NCBI GenBank assembly: GCA_016184235.1
Contig: JACPDC010000303.1
Span: forward strand, 1 to 6,434
Direction of reading: 5' to 3'
Length of the DNA stretch: 6,434 nt
DNA from: Deltaproteobacteria bacterium
GTDB taxonomy: Bacteria; Desulfobacterota; Binatia; UBA9968
In this document: piece after piece, positions 1 to 5,834 of the stretch
Layout of the letters: every line of letters starts with the position of its first letter
Position numbering within the stretch: position 1 is the stretch's first letter
Position numbers and translations under genes: made by a program
The notes under the pieces: model-generated
Databases searched by the model: none
The model's input: the letters and a program-made list of their open reading frames with translations, nothing else
What the model was told of the DNA's origin: nothing

Positions 1-660
1 AGCGAGGTGGTGCGCATCAGAGGGACCGATCTCAACCCGGCGAAGCCGGGAGCGGCCCAGACATTTGCCACCGGAACTCAAGGGGCCAATGGCGTTGCCT
101 TTGACTGGCAGGGAAATCTCTATGTGTCGGGAGGCCGCAGCGGAAGAATCTACCGGGTGGGGCCTGGCGGGGGTCCGGCCCAAGTGGTAGCGCAGATCGA
201 GGCCCATACCAGGACGCTCCCTGATGGCAAAACACAGCAAGCGATCATTGCCAATGGTCTCGCCTTCGATGCCAAAGGAGTCCTCCATGTCGCCGACACT
301 GCCAGAGGAGCCATCTGGAAAATACCAGTTCAGCCTGACGGCAAGGCCGGCAGGCCGACCCTGCTGGCGCAGGACCGTCTCATGGATGGCGCGGACGGGC
401 TGGCATTCGACGGAAAAGGCCGCCTCTGGGTCACCAGCAACGAGCGCAATGCCCTGGTCACAGTCGCTCCCGACGGCCAGGTTCAAGAGATCGCCAAAAA
501 CGGCAGCACCGGGCCTCTGGAATTCCCCGCCGCTATTGTTTTTGTCGGCGACACGGGTTATATCAGCAACTTCGATAATCCCCGGCGCGACAATATGGAC
601 AGCAACGGCAAGACGGCTCTGGATGGGATCGGCGCCTCGATCGCGCAGATCACTTTCTAG
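1..660 (+). CDS. SMP-30/gluconolactonase- or NHL-like beta-propeller protein, 3' part
   Basis: This is the C-terminal part of a beta-propeller protein. The frame is open to the left edge, so the true start is probably outside the window; a GTG at 7 is in frame but has no visible ribosome binding site. Counting from that GTG, three blade-like repeats can be seen: GANGVAFDWQGNLYVSG (residues 26-42), ANGLAFDAKGVLHVADT (82-98) and ADGLAFDGKGRLWVTSN (129-145). The spacing and the G-[L/V]-A-F-D-x-x-G-x-[L/V] pattern are typical of the SMP-30/gluconolactonase/LRE-like and NHL propellers. Members include lactonases and also binding or scaffold proteins, and no catalytic metal site can be assigned from this fragment. 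The stop TAG at 658 is followed by an interspersed repeat, so the gene is probably the end of its own transcript and not part of the ABC operon downstream. Family confidence is good; the enzyme activity is unknown. Confidence 0.8.
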   Translation, partial: SEVVRIRGTDLNPAKPGAAQTFATGTQGANGVAFDWQGNLYVSGGRSGRIYRVGPGGGPAQVVAQIEAHTRTLPDGKTQQAIIANGLAFDAKGVLHVADTARGAIWKIPVQPDGKAGRPTLLAQDRLMDGADGLAFDGKGRLWVTSNERNALVTVAPDGQVQEIAKNGSTGPLEFPAAIVFVGDTGYISNFDNPRRDNMDSNGKTALDGIGASIAQITF

Positions 661-674
661 AACCTGGAGAAAGT

Positions 675-820
675 GTTGAAAACTCTCTCTACGGGCGGGT
701 CAAAAAGGTCCCAGATGCGAGGCGCGGGAGAAACCGACGAGCGGAGGCGTACTTGAGCAGTACGTCGGAGCGAGGCGGTCGAGCGCAACGAAGCAGATGG
801 GCCTTTTTCAACAGCCTGTT
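675..820. repeat. Interspersed element with inverted ends and a central hairpin
   Basis: The ends are inverted: GTTGAAAA at 675-682 is the exact reverse complement of TTTTCAAC at 805-812. A second, imperfect pair lies just inside, with AAAAAGGTCCCAGATGC near 702-718 against the complement of GCAGATGGGCCTTTTT at 793-808. In the centre, CGTACT (748-753) and AGTACG (759-764) form a six-base stem with a five-base loop, extended outward by one G-T and one G-C pair. I recognise the sequence type, ending in GCAGATGGGCCTTTTTCAAC, from memory as a repeat scattered between genes in several environmental proteobacterial and NC10-like genomes, but this is not verified here. No transposase is present. It could be a miniature inverted-repeat element or a structured RNA element, and it may end transcription from the upstream gene. 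The outer limits are approximate. Confidence 0.65.
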
Positions 821-826
821 GGAATT

Positions 827-1606
827 GTGACACCGCTGCTCTCAGTTGAAGGCGCCAGCAAAGAATTCTACTCTCGCGGGAAAAAGGTCCTGGCCCTGGA
901 CTCGGCGAGCCTGAGCGTGCACGAGGGCGAGTTCGTTACGATAGTGGGGCCGTCCGGCTGCGGCAAATCGACGCTGCTGAATCTCATTGTCGGTCTCCTG
1001 CCGTTAAGCTCCGGACGGATTCTCTTTCGCGATCGCGCTGTCAACGGCATCAATCCGGAGATCGGCTACATCACGCAAAAGGATAACCTTCTCCCGTGGC
1101 GCACGCTGGCGCAAAACGTCGAGATAGCCTTGGAGATCAGGGGCGTGGAAAAGAGCGAGCGGAGGGAGCAGGCGGAGGAGTTGATCGAGCGCGTCGGACT
1201 CAAAGACTTTGAAGACCACTACCCGCACGAGCTTTCCGGAGGGATGAGACAGCGCGCCAACATCATCCGGACGCTGATCTATGACCCGGATTTGATCTTG
1301 ATGGATGAGCCCTTTGGTCCTCTGGATGCGCAGACGAGGATCGTGTTACAAGAGCAGCTATTGAGCCTTTGGACGACGACGAAAAAGACCATCATTTTTA
1401 TCACCCACGACCTGGTCGAGGCGATCGCCCTGGCGGATCGCGTCGTGGTGATGACGTCGCGTCCGGGCAGGGTAAAACGGGTCGCCGGCGTGCCCATAGC
1501 GCGACCGAGAGATATCTATCAGATTCACCAAAGCCAGGAGTTTCGCAGCGTCTATGAAAGCTTGTGGAAGGAACTCAAACCAGAAGTTAAAATGGCTGGA
1601 GAATAA
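827..1606 (+). CDS. ABC transporter ATP-binding protein, nitrate/sulfonate/taurine type
   Basis: This is the ATPase subunit of an importer of the SsuB/TauB/NrtD family; it sits on the cytoplasmic face and powers uptake by the permease encoded downstream. Numbering from the longer frame at 797, the visible motifs are Walker A GPSGCGKST (51-59), Q-loop Q94, signature LSGGM (146-150), Walker B LILMDEP (166-172), D-loop GPLD (174-177) and switch histidine H204, so the catalytic set is complete. After the signature the sequence is RQRANIIRTL, where most relatives have a form close to RQRVAIARAL. The GTG at 827 is preferred as start because it gives MTPLLSVEGASKEF, the usual N-terminus of this family. 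The in-frame ATG at 797 lies inside an interspersed repeat and has no Shine-Dalgarno sequence, so it would add ten repeat-derived residues. Support for GTG 827 is itself modest, with only a weak TTGGA just upstream. It is the first gene of a three-gene operon, 17 bases before the binding-protein gene. Confidence 0.93.
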   Translation: MTPLLSVEGASKEFYSRGKKVLALDSASLSVHEGEFVTIVGPSGCGKSTLLNLIVGLLPLSSGRILFRDRAVNGINPEIGYITQKDNLLPWRTLAQNVEIALEIRGVEKSERREQAEELIERVGLKDFEDHYPHELSGGMRQRANIIRTLIYDPDLILMDEPFGPLDAQTRIVLQEQLLSLWTTTKKTIIFITHDLVEAIALADRVVVMTSRPGRVKRVAGVPIARPRDIYQIHQSQEFRSVYESLWKELKPEVKMAGE

Positions 1607-1608
1607 AT

Positions 1609-1615
1609 AAGGAGG
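1609..1615 (+). promoter_or_regulatory. Strong ribosome binding site of the binding-protein gene
   Basis: AAGGAGG at 1609-1615 is a near-perfect Shine-Dalgarno sequence eight bases before the ATG at 1624. It is much stronger than anything before the ATPase or the permease. This fits the usual need for more binding protein than membrane or ATPase subunits from one ABC importer transcript. Confidence 0.8.
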
Positions 1616-1623
1616 ATTATCCC

Positions 1624-2640
1624 ATGAAAAGATTGATTCCTATCATCGTCGCCGCTGTTTCCCTCTGTTTCGCTCTCGCTTTCCCTACAGCTCAGGCGCA
1701 ATCCCTTAGGAAGGTCAAGCTCACCAAGCCCGTCGTCGCCCTCACTATGTCTCCGCTCTACATAGCTCAATCGAAGGGCTTTTTCGCCGAAGAGGGGTTG
1801 GACGTCGAGATGACCTCGACAGGAGGGGGCGGGCCGGATATCCGGGCGCTCATCGCCGGCGAGGCGGATTTCACCTTCACCACTGGGGACAACGTCATGC
1901 TGGCCTACCAGGAGGGCAAGCCGCTCCTCATGGTCATGAGCGCTCTTAACAAGGTATTCATCAATTGGGCTATTCACAAAGAATCTGCCAAGGCCAAAGG
2001 GATAACCGAGAGCACGCCGTTCGGGGAAAAAGTCAAGGCGCTCAAAGGACTCACGGTCGGTGTGACCAATCCGGCGGCCCTGACCGCGCACTTGGCCGCT
2101 TTTGTGATCCGCAAGGCCGGATACGTGCCGCAGCAGGACGTGAAGATTATTCCCGTAGGGGCCGGTCCTACCTGGCTTGCAGCTCTCGAAAACCGCAAGG
2201 TCGATTTGGCTTTAACGGCCCCTCCGGTGCCCGAGACCGCCATCCAGCGCGGTGTCGCCATCATGTTCATCAACAACGCTAAAGGCGAGGATCCCTCGAT
2301 CTCCGAGTTTCTCATGGAAAATCTCGTCGCGCGTCCGGAGACTCTTAAGAAGGATCCCGAACTGGTGCGCAAGATGGTCCGCGCATTGGTCAAGGCGAAC
2401 AAGTGGGCTCTCAGCAGCACGCCGGAACAGGTAACCGACGCTCTGAAACCGGCCCTGGGCAAGACTGATCCGAAGATCCTTCTGGCGGGCGTCAGGTCTC
2501 TTATGCCGACGCTGAGCCCGGATGGCCGCACCACCGAGCGCAGCGTGCAGACCACGCAGGAGATTCTCGACGTGGCAGGACTGTTGAAAAAGCGGGCGGC
2601 CTACTCCGACATCGTCACCAACGAGTTTCTGCCCAAATGA
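1624..2640 (+). CDS. ABC transporter periplasmic substrate-binding protein, NMT1/SsuA type
   Basis: This is a 338-residue exported binding protein that captures a small ligand and delivers it to the permease encoded next. Residues 1-25 form a Sec signal peptide: basic MKR, a hydrophobic core, then TAQA with likely cleavage after A25. The mature N-terminus carries MSPLYIAQSKGFFAEEGLDVEM-like family features (from about residue 43), then a glycine-rich turn and the segment RALIAGEADFTFTTGDN, all typical of the NMT1/THI5-like and SsuA family. No lipobox cysteine is seen at the cleavage site, so a soluble periplasmic protein is more likely than a lipoprotein. The ligand cannot be read from sequence: relatives bind alkanesulfonates, taurine, pyrimidine precursors, aromatic acids and others. 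The start is fixed by the AAGGAGG site upstream, and the stop overlaps the permease start as ATGA at 2637-2640. Confidence 0.93.
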   Translation: MKRLIPIIVAAVSLCFALAFPTAQAQSLRKVKLTKPVVALTMSPLYIAQSKGFFAEEGLDVEMTSTGGGGPDIRALIAGEADFTFTTGDNVMLAYQEGKPLLMVMSALNKVFINWAIHKESAKAKGITESTPFGEKVKALKGLTVGVTNPAALTAHLAAFVIRKAGYVPQQDVKIIPVGAGPTWLAALENRKVDLALTAPPVPETAIQRGVAIMFINNAKGEDPSISEFLMENLVARPETLKKDPELVRKMVRALVKANKWALSSTPEQVTDALKPALGKTDPKILLAGVRSLMPTLSPDGRTTERSVQTTQEILDVAGLLKKRAAYSDIVTNEFLPK

Positions 2641-3422
2641 TCGGTCGGGGGCGCCTTTACCTCTATCGCTTCCTCTTCGGGCTCTTCCTGCTCGTTTCCT
2701 GGGAGCTGAGCTCAGGAAGGTTCATCGATCCTTTTTGGATCTCCAGCCCTTCGAGAGTCTTCGGCTATCTTTGGGAAGTAACCTCGGATGGCTCTATCTT
2801 TGCGCACTTGGCCATTACTCTCTATGAGACCTTTACTGGCTTTTTCATCGGGTCGCTCACCGGCATCGGCTTCGGCTTTCTGCTCGCCAGAAAGGAGATC
2901 CTTGCCCAGGTCTTAGATCCGTTTATCGTTGCCTTTAATGGAATCCCGCGCATCGCGCTCGCCCCCATATTTATCATCTGGTTTGGCATCGGGCCTAATT
3001 CTAAGATTATTCTCGTAGTGATCGTGGTTTTTTTCTTGACCTTCTTCAACACCTATTCAGGGGTTAAAGGGGTAGACATAGAACTAAAAAACATTTTGCG
3101 CATCATGGGGGCTAGCGAACGGCAGATCCTCTGGAAGGTCACTATCCCGGCAACTGTTCCTTGGATCACCACAGGACTAAAACTCAGTGTCCCCTATGCC
3201 TTGGTGGGCGCCGTTGTAGGTGAGTTTATCGCGGCGAGTAAAGGCTTAGGCTATCTCATCAACTACAATACTTCTCTCTTTTCCACGACGGGCGCCTTTG
3301 GGGGTATCTTGGTCTTGGCCCTCATCGTAGTGCTTTGCAACGAGGTCATCGAACGAACCGAGGCCTATCTACTTCGGTGGCGGCCGCGGGAGGAGACGAG
3401 ATCCCAGGGAGAGCTGTATTAA
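2637..3422 (+). CDS. ABC transporter permease, SsuC/TauC type
   Basis: This is a 261-residue inner-membrane permease with a BPD_transp_1-type core. About six hydrophobic segments are visible, near residues 7-25, 58-84, 94-118, 121-142, 183-203 and 222-241. The N-terminal stretch WISSPSRVFGYL (34-45) matches the conserved region after the first helix in SsuC/TauC proteins. The cytoplasmic coupling (EAA) loop is the segment around MGASERQILWKVTIP, with its conserved glycine at G158; this loop docks on the ATPase. The length is normal for the family. The ATG shares four bases with the stop of the binding-protein gene and has no separate strong ribosome binding site, so translation is probably coupled. 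The C-terminus ends in a basic, hydrophilic tail. It is the last gene of the operon and is followed by hairpin repeats. Confidence 0.93.
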   Translation: MIGRGRLYLYRFLFGLFLLVSWELSSGRFIDPFWISSPSRVFGYLWEVTSDGSIFAHLAITLYETFTGFFIGSLTGIGFGFLLARKEILAQVLDPFIVAFNGIPRIALAPIFIIWFGIGPNSKIILVVIVVFFLTFFNTYSGVKGVDIELKNILRIMGASERQILWKVTIPATVPWITTGLKLSVPYALVGAVVGEFIAASKGLGYLINYNTSLFSTTGAFGGILVLALIVVLCNEVIERTEAYLLRWRPREETRSQGELY

Positions 3423-3423
3423 G

Positions 3424-3542
3424 GCTCGCTCGGGGCCTGCCTCGCTCCCCGAAAGCAATAGGGTTCGCTCGGGGGCCTGCTTCGCGCGCCCAAAGCAATG
3501 GGCGGTTCGCTCGGGACCCGACTCGCTTCCCGAAAGCAATAG
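3424..3542. repeat. Three tandem hairpin units of about 40 bases
   Basis: Three copies begin with G[C/T]TCGCTCGG at 3424, 3463 and 3505 and end with [G/C]AAAGCAAT at 3451, 3491 and 3532. Units one and three can fold into the same hairpin: TCGGGG (3430-3435) with CCCCGA (3447-3452), and TCGGGA (3511-3516) with TCCCGA (3528-3533). Both stems are six pairs and both loops are eleven bases. The innermost pair changes from G-C to A-T between the two, which preserves pairing. Unit two keeps only a shorter stem, GGGC (3473-3476) with GCCC (3488-3491). They lie directly after the permease stop. They may protect the 3' end of the transporter mRNA or help end transcription, but there is no run of T after a stem as in a classic intrinsic terminator. 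Confidence 0.7.
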
Positions 3543-3583
3543 ACCTGTGGGTTCTTTGAACCTGCACGACTGGTGCTTTCGGG
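3529..3583. repeat. Inverted partial copy of the hairpin unit
   Basis: CCCGAAAGC at 3529-3537, the end of the third tandem unit, is the exact reverse complement of GCTTTCGGG at 3575-3583. Between the arms are two smaller potential hairpins: GGTTC/GAACC with a TTT loop (3550-3562) and GCAC/GTGC with a five-base loop (3564-3576, which overlaps the right arm slightly). The arrangement could form a branched structure in RNA or single-stranded DNA. Its function is not known. Confidence 0.5.
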
Positions 3584-3595
3584 TCGCTCGCCAGG

Positions 3596-3623
3596 CCCCT
3601 CGCTTTACGGAGCGACCGAGGGG
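3596..3623. other. Strong GC-rich hairpin in the intergenic region
   Basis: CCCCTCG at 3596-3602 pairs perfectly with CGAGGGG at 3617-3623 around a 14-base loop, which can itself add a short CT/AG pairing. There is no T tract after it, so a classic rho-independent terminator is not supported. From here to 3815 the gap holds further weak GC-rich inverted repeats, such as CTCGG (3729-3733) with CCGAG (3745-3749). I see no gene, tRNA or clear promoter in that stretch. A promoter for the downstream trio is expected here, but no convincing -35/-10 pair could be picked by eye. Confidence 0.5.
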
Positions 3624-3815
3624 AGCGCGAGTGAGGCTGCGGACGTCCGACTCGAACGCTTCGGTTTAAGCAGAGGTCTATCGGCCGCAGCCGAGAGCGC
3701 GTTCCCCGAGGGCTCTTGACCGGCGAGGCTCGGAAGGGTTGTCCCCGAGGAGCCGTGCATGGACGGTGACTTGACTTGGCAGGGCGACCACAGGTAGGGT
3801 TCTGGTGTTTTTCTT

Positions 3816-3820
3816 AGGAG
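3816..3820 (+). promoter_or_regulatory. Ribosome binding site of the aminotransferase gene
   Basis: AGGAG at 3816-3820 lies seven bases before the ATG at 3828. It fixes the start of the aminotransferase and marks the first gene of the downstream trio as independently translated. Confidence 0.7.
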
Positions 3821-3827
3821 CGACTTA

Positions 3828-5015
3828 ATGGCAGGCCGTCCTTTTCTCCAGATTCCGGGTCCCGCTTTGGTCCCTGAGCGGGTTGCCCGCGCGATGTCGC
3901 AATCCCTCATAGATCATCGCGGTCCGGAATTCGCCCGTTTGCTCAAAGAGGTCCTGGACGGGCTCAAGAACGTTTTTCAGACAACCGGCGGTGAGATCGT
4001 TCTCTATCCCGGCTCCGGCACCGGCGCCTGGGAGGCCTCACTGGTCAACACCCTTTCTCCGGGGGACCGGGTGCTGGGCTGCGTGAACGGCCATTTCAGT
4101 GACCGTTTCTGCCAGACCGCGAGCGCGCACGGCATGGAGGTCGAGACCCTTGAAGTTCCTTACGGCGTCGGGGTTCCCGCCGACCTGGTGGAAGAGCGTC
4201 TGCGCGCGGACAGGAACCGCGAGATCAAGGCCGTGCTCGCCCTGCACAGCGAGACCTCGACGGGCGTGGTCAGCGACATCGCCGCCATTCGCCGGGCTAT
4301 GGATCGCGCCGACCACCCTGCCCTTCTCCTCGTAGATACGGTCAGCTCCCTGGCGACGACCGACTTCCGCCTGGACGCCTGGAAGGTGGATGTGGCGCTG
4401 ACCGGGCCCCAGAAAGGGCTCATGCTGCCGCCGGGCATGGCGATTCTGGCTGTCAGCCAAAAGGCGCTGAAGGCGGGCCGGAGCGCGAAGTGCCCCCGTT
4501 TTTTTTGGGACTGGGCGCCGGTCCTGGAGCGAAACGCCAGCGGGGAGTTTCCTTACACCCCCGCGACGGCGCTCCTCTTCGGTCTCAAGGAAAGTCTCGC
4601 CATGCTGGCCGAAGAGGGATTGCCGAACGTCTTTCTGCGCCACAATCGCATGGCCGAAGCCTGCCGGCGCGCCGTGCTGGCCATGGGACTCAAACTACTC
4701 GTGAAGAATCCCAGCGAGTGCTCCAGCACGCTCACAGCGGTCTGCATGCCCGACGGCTTCGACTCCGACGCCTATCTCGCGCACGCGCACAGCCGGCTGG
4801 ATATTTCTCTGGGGCCGGGGCTGGGAAAGGTCAAAGGCAAGATCTTCCGGATCGGCCACCTGGGAAGCTTCAACGAGCTCGAGCTGCTCGGGGCGCTGGC
4901 CGGGGTGGAGATGACGCTCAAGAGCTTCGGCGTCAATATCCCCCTGGGGGCCGGCCTGGCGGCGGCTGAGAGCTATTTATTGCAAAGCGCCTCGAACTCG
5001 GGGCAAGGCCTATGA
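3828..5015 (+). CDS. Class V aminotransferase, serine/aspartate-glyoxylate type
   Basis: This is a 395-residue cytoplasmic PLP enzyme of the alanine/serine/aspartate-glyoxylate aminotransferase family, which typically moves an amino group to glyoxylate to make glycine. Visible features are the N-terminal PGPALVPERV (10-19), the phosphate-binding turn YPGSGTGAWEA (60-70), the segment LHSETSTGV, D170 in LLLVDTVSS (the residue expected to pair with the pyridine nitrogen), and the Schiff-base lysine K196 in GPQKGLMLPPG. The segment FFWDW followed later by FPYTPAT, and R341 in FRIGHLGSFNE (expected to hold the substrate carboxylate), closely match serine-glyoxylate and BhcA-type enzymes as I know them. 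The length is normal for the family. Within it, the donor could be serine, aspartate, alanine or (S)-ureidoglycine, and this cannot be settled by eye. Two small departures from the usual form are HSET in place of HNET and GPQK in place of GSQK. It overlaps the next gene by four bases (ATGA), so the two are translationally coupled. Confidence 0.92.
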   Translation: MAGRPFLQIPGPALVPERVARAMSQSLIDHRGPEFARLLKEVLDGLKNVFQTTGGEIVLYPGSGTGAWEASLVNTLSPGDRVLGCVNGHFSDRFCQTASAHGMEVETLEVPYGVGVPADLVEERLRADRNREIKAVLALHSETSTGVVSDIAAIRRAMDRADHPALLLVDTVSSLATTDFRLDAWKVDVALTGPQKGLMLPPGMAILAVSQKALKAGRSAKCPRFFWDWAPVLERNASGEFPYTPATALLFGLKESLAMLAEEGLPNVFLRHNRMAEACRRAVLAMGLKLLVKNPSECSSTLTAVCMPDGFDSDAYLAHAHSRLDISLGPGLGKVKGKIFRIGHLGSFNELELLGALAGVEMTLKSFGVNIPLGAGLAAAESYLLQSASNSGQGL

Positions 5016-5833
5016 AAATAGACCCGCAGAAGTGCGTCGCCTGCGGCAACTGCCTGCCGGTTTGTCCGGTCGGCGCGATCCACGTCGACCCACGCCTCGC
5101 CAGGGCGGTCGTCAACGAGGACGAGTGCGTCGAATGCTTCGCCTGCTTCCGCGGCATGTCCAAGGAGCATTTAAACCCGGTCATGGTGCGCGCCATCCGG
5201 CGCGTCGCGGGCTTCTTCCGCTTTCGCTTCGATCCGGAGCCGGACATCTGCCCCACGGATGCCATCACCCCGCAGGAGCTCCAATGGCCGCGCATTGTCC
5301 GGCGCGCCTTCTCCGATCCCCAGGTCCCGCACGAATCCACCGGCATCCACGGCCGGGGCACCGCCGAGGTGAAGACCAACGATGTCACCGGCCGGGTAAA
5401 GGAGGGCGAGGCGGGATTCGTGGTTGAATTCGGACGTCCGGGCGTCGGCGCCCGCTTCCGCGACATCCAGCGGGTGACCATGGCGCTCGCGGCTTGCGGC
5501 GTGGACTTCGAGAAGAACAATCCGGTGACTTCCCTGATGACCGATCCTGTCAAAGGACTCATTCGGGAAGACATTCTCGACGAAAAGATCCTCTCGGCCA
5601 TCGTCGAGATCAAGAGCCGCCTGGCACAGGTGCCCATGGTGCTGAAAAAAATCCGCGATCTCTCCCGCGAGGTAGACACCGTGATCAGCGTGGGGGTCTC
5701 GACGCGCTGCGACGCGGCCGGCGACGACGCCTTGCGGGCGATTCTGGAATACGAGGGCTACCCGATGTACCGGGGCAAAACGAACTTGGGTCTGGGACGC
5801 ATCGCTACTGCGAAGAGTGAGGACGGGCTGTAA
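5012..5833 (+). CDS. Split two-cluster ferredoxin-like protein with a predicted ACT-like C-terminal domain
   Basis: This is a 273-residue protein I cannot assign to a named family. The head is a two-[4Fe-4S] ferredoxin module. Cluster one uses C8, C11, C14 and C18 in CVACGNCLPVCPVGAI. Cluster two begins normally with C39, C42 and C45 (CVECFAC), but its fourth cysteine appears to be C80 in ICPTDAI, after a 34-residue insertion rich in Arg and Phe. The C-terminal half, about 120-250, has an apparent strand-helix-strand-strand-helix-strand order: GFVVEFG, RDIQRVTMALAACG, VDFE, SAIVEIK, VPMVLKKIRDLSREV, TVISVGVSTR. This resembles ACT, NIL or other ferredoxin-fold domains, but it is a prediction by eye. 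No signal peptide or membrane helix is seen, so it is probably cytoplasmic. A role in electron transfer, or in cluster-dependent chemistry serving the neighbouring aminotransferase pathway, is inference. The start overlaps the aminotransferase stop; the next gene starts one base after the stop. Confidence 0.85.
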   Translation: MKIDPQKCVACGNCLPVCPVGAIHVDPRLARAVVNEDECVECFACFRGMSKEHLNPVMVRAIRRVAGFFRFRFDPEPDICPTDAITPQELQWPRIVRRAFSDPQVPHESTGIHGRGTAEVKTNDVTGRVKEGEAGFVVEFGRPGVGARFRDIQRVTMALAACGVDFEKNNPVTSLMTDPVKGLIREDILDEKILSAIVEIKSRLAQVPMVLKKIRDLSREVDTVISVGVSTRCDAAGDDALRAILEYEGYPMYRGKTNLGLGRIATAKSEDGL

Positions 5834-5834
5834 A

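Noticed and set aside
675..820. Complete insertion sequence
   Set aside because: The element is about 146 bases and encodes no transposase, so at most it is a non-autonomous element.
3424..3542. CRISPR array
   Set aside because: There are only three imperfect units, with no unique spacers of even length and no cas gene in the window; a tandem hairpin repeat explains the pattern.
3596..3623. Classic rho-independent terminator
   Set aside because: The stem is strong but there is no T run after it on the + strand, so only a hairpin is reported.
3605..3910. Small open frame on the - strand in the gap before the aminotransferase
   Set aside because: Its first part is antisense to the aminotransferase N-terminus and the rest covers repeat-rich DNA; the product is basic and low in complexity, with no domain.
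4038..4643. Open frame on the - strand (201 codons)
   Set aside because: It lies fully inside the aminotransferase gene, whose PLP-site motifs fix the coding strand.
4933..5679. Long open frame on the - strand (248 codons)
   Set aside because: It lies opposite the ferredoxin-like gene and the end of the aminotransferase gene, both with clear motifs. Its product is rich in Ser, Arg and Thr with no recognisable domain, as expected of an antisense shadow in GC-rich coding DNA.
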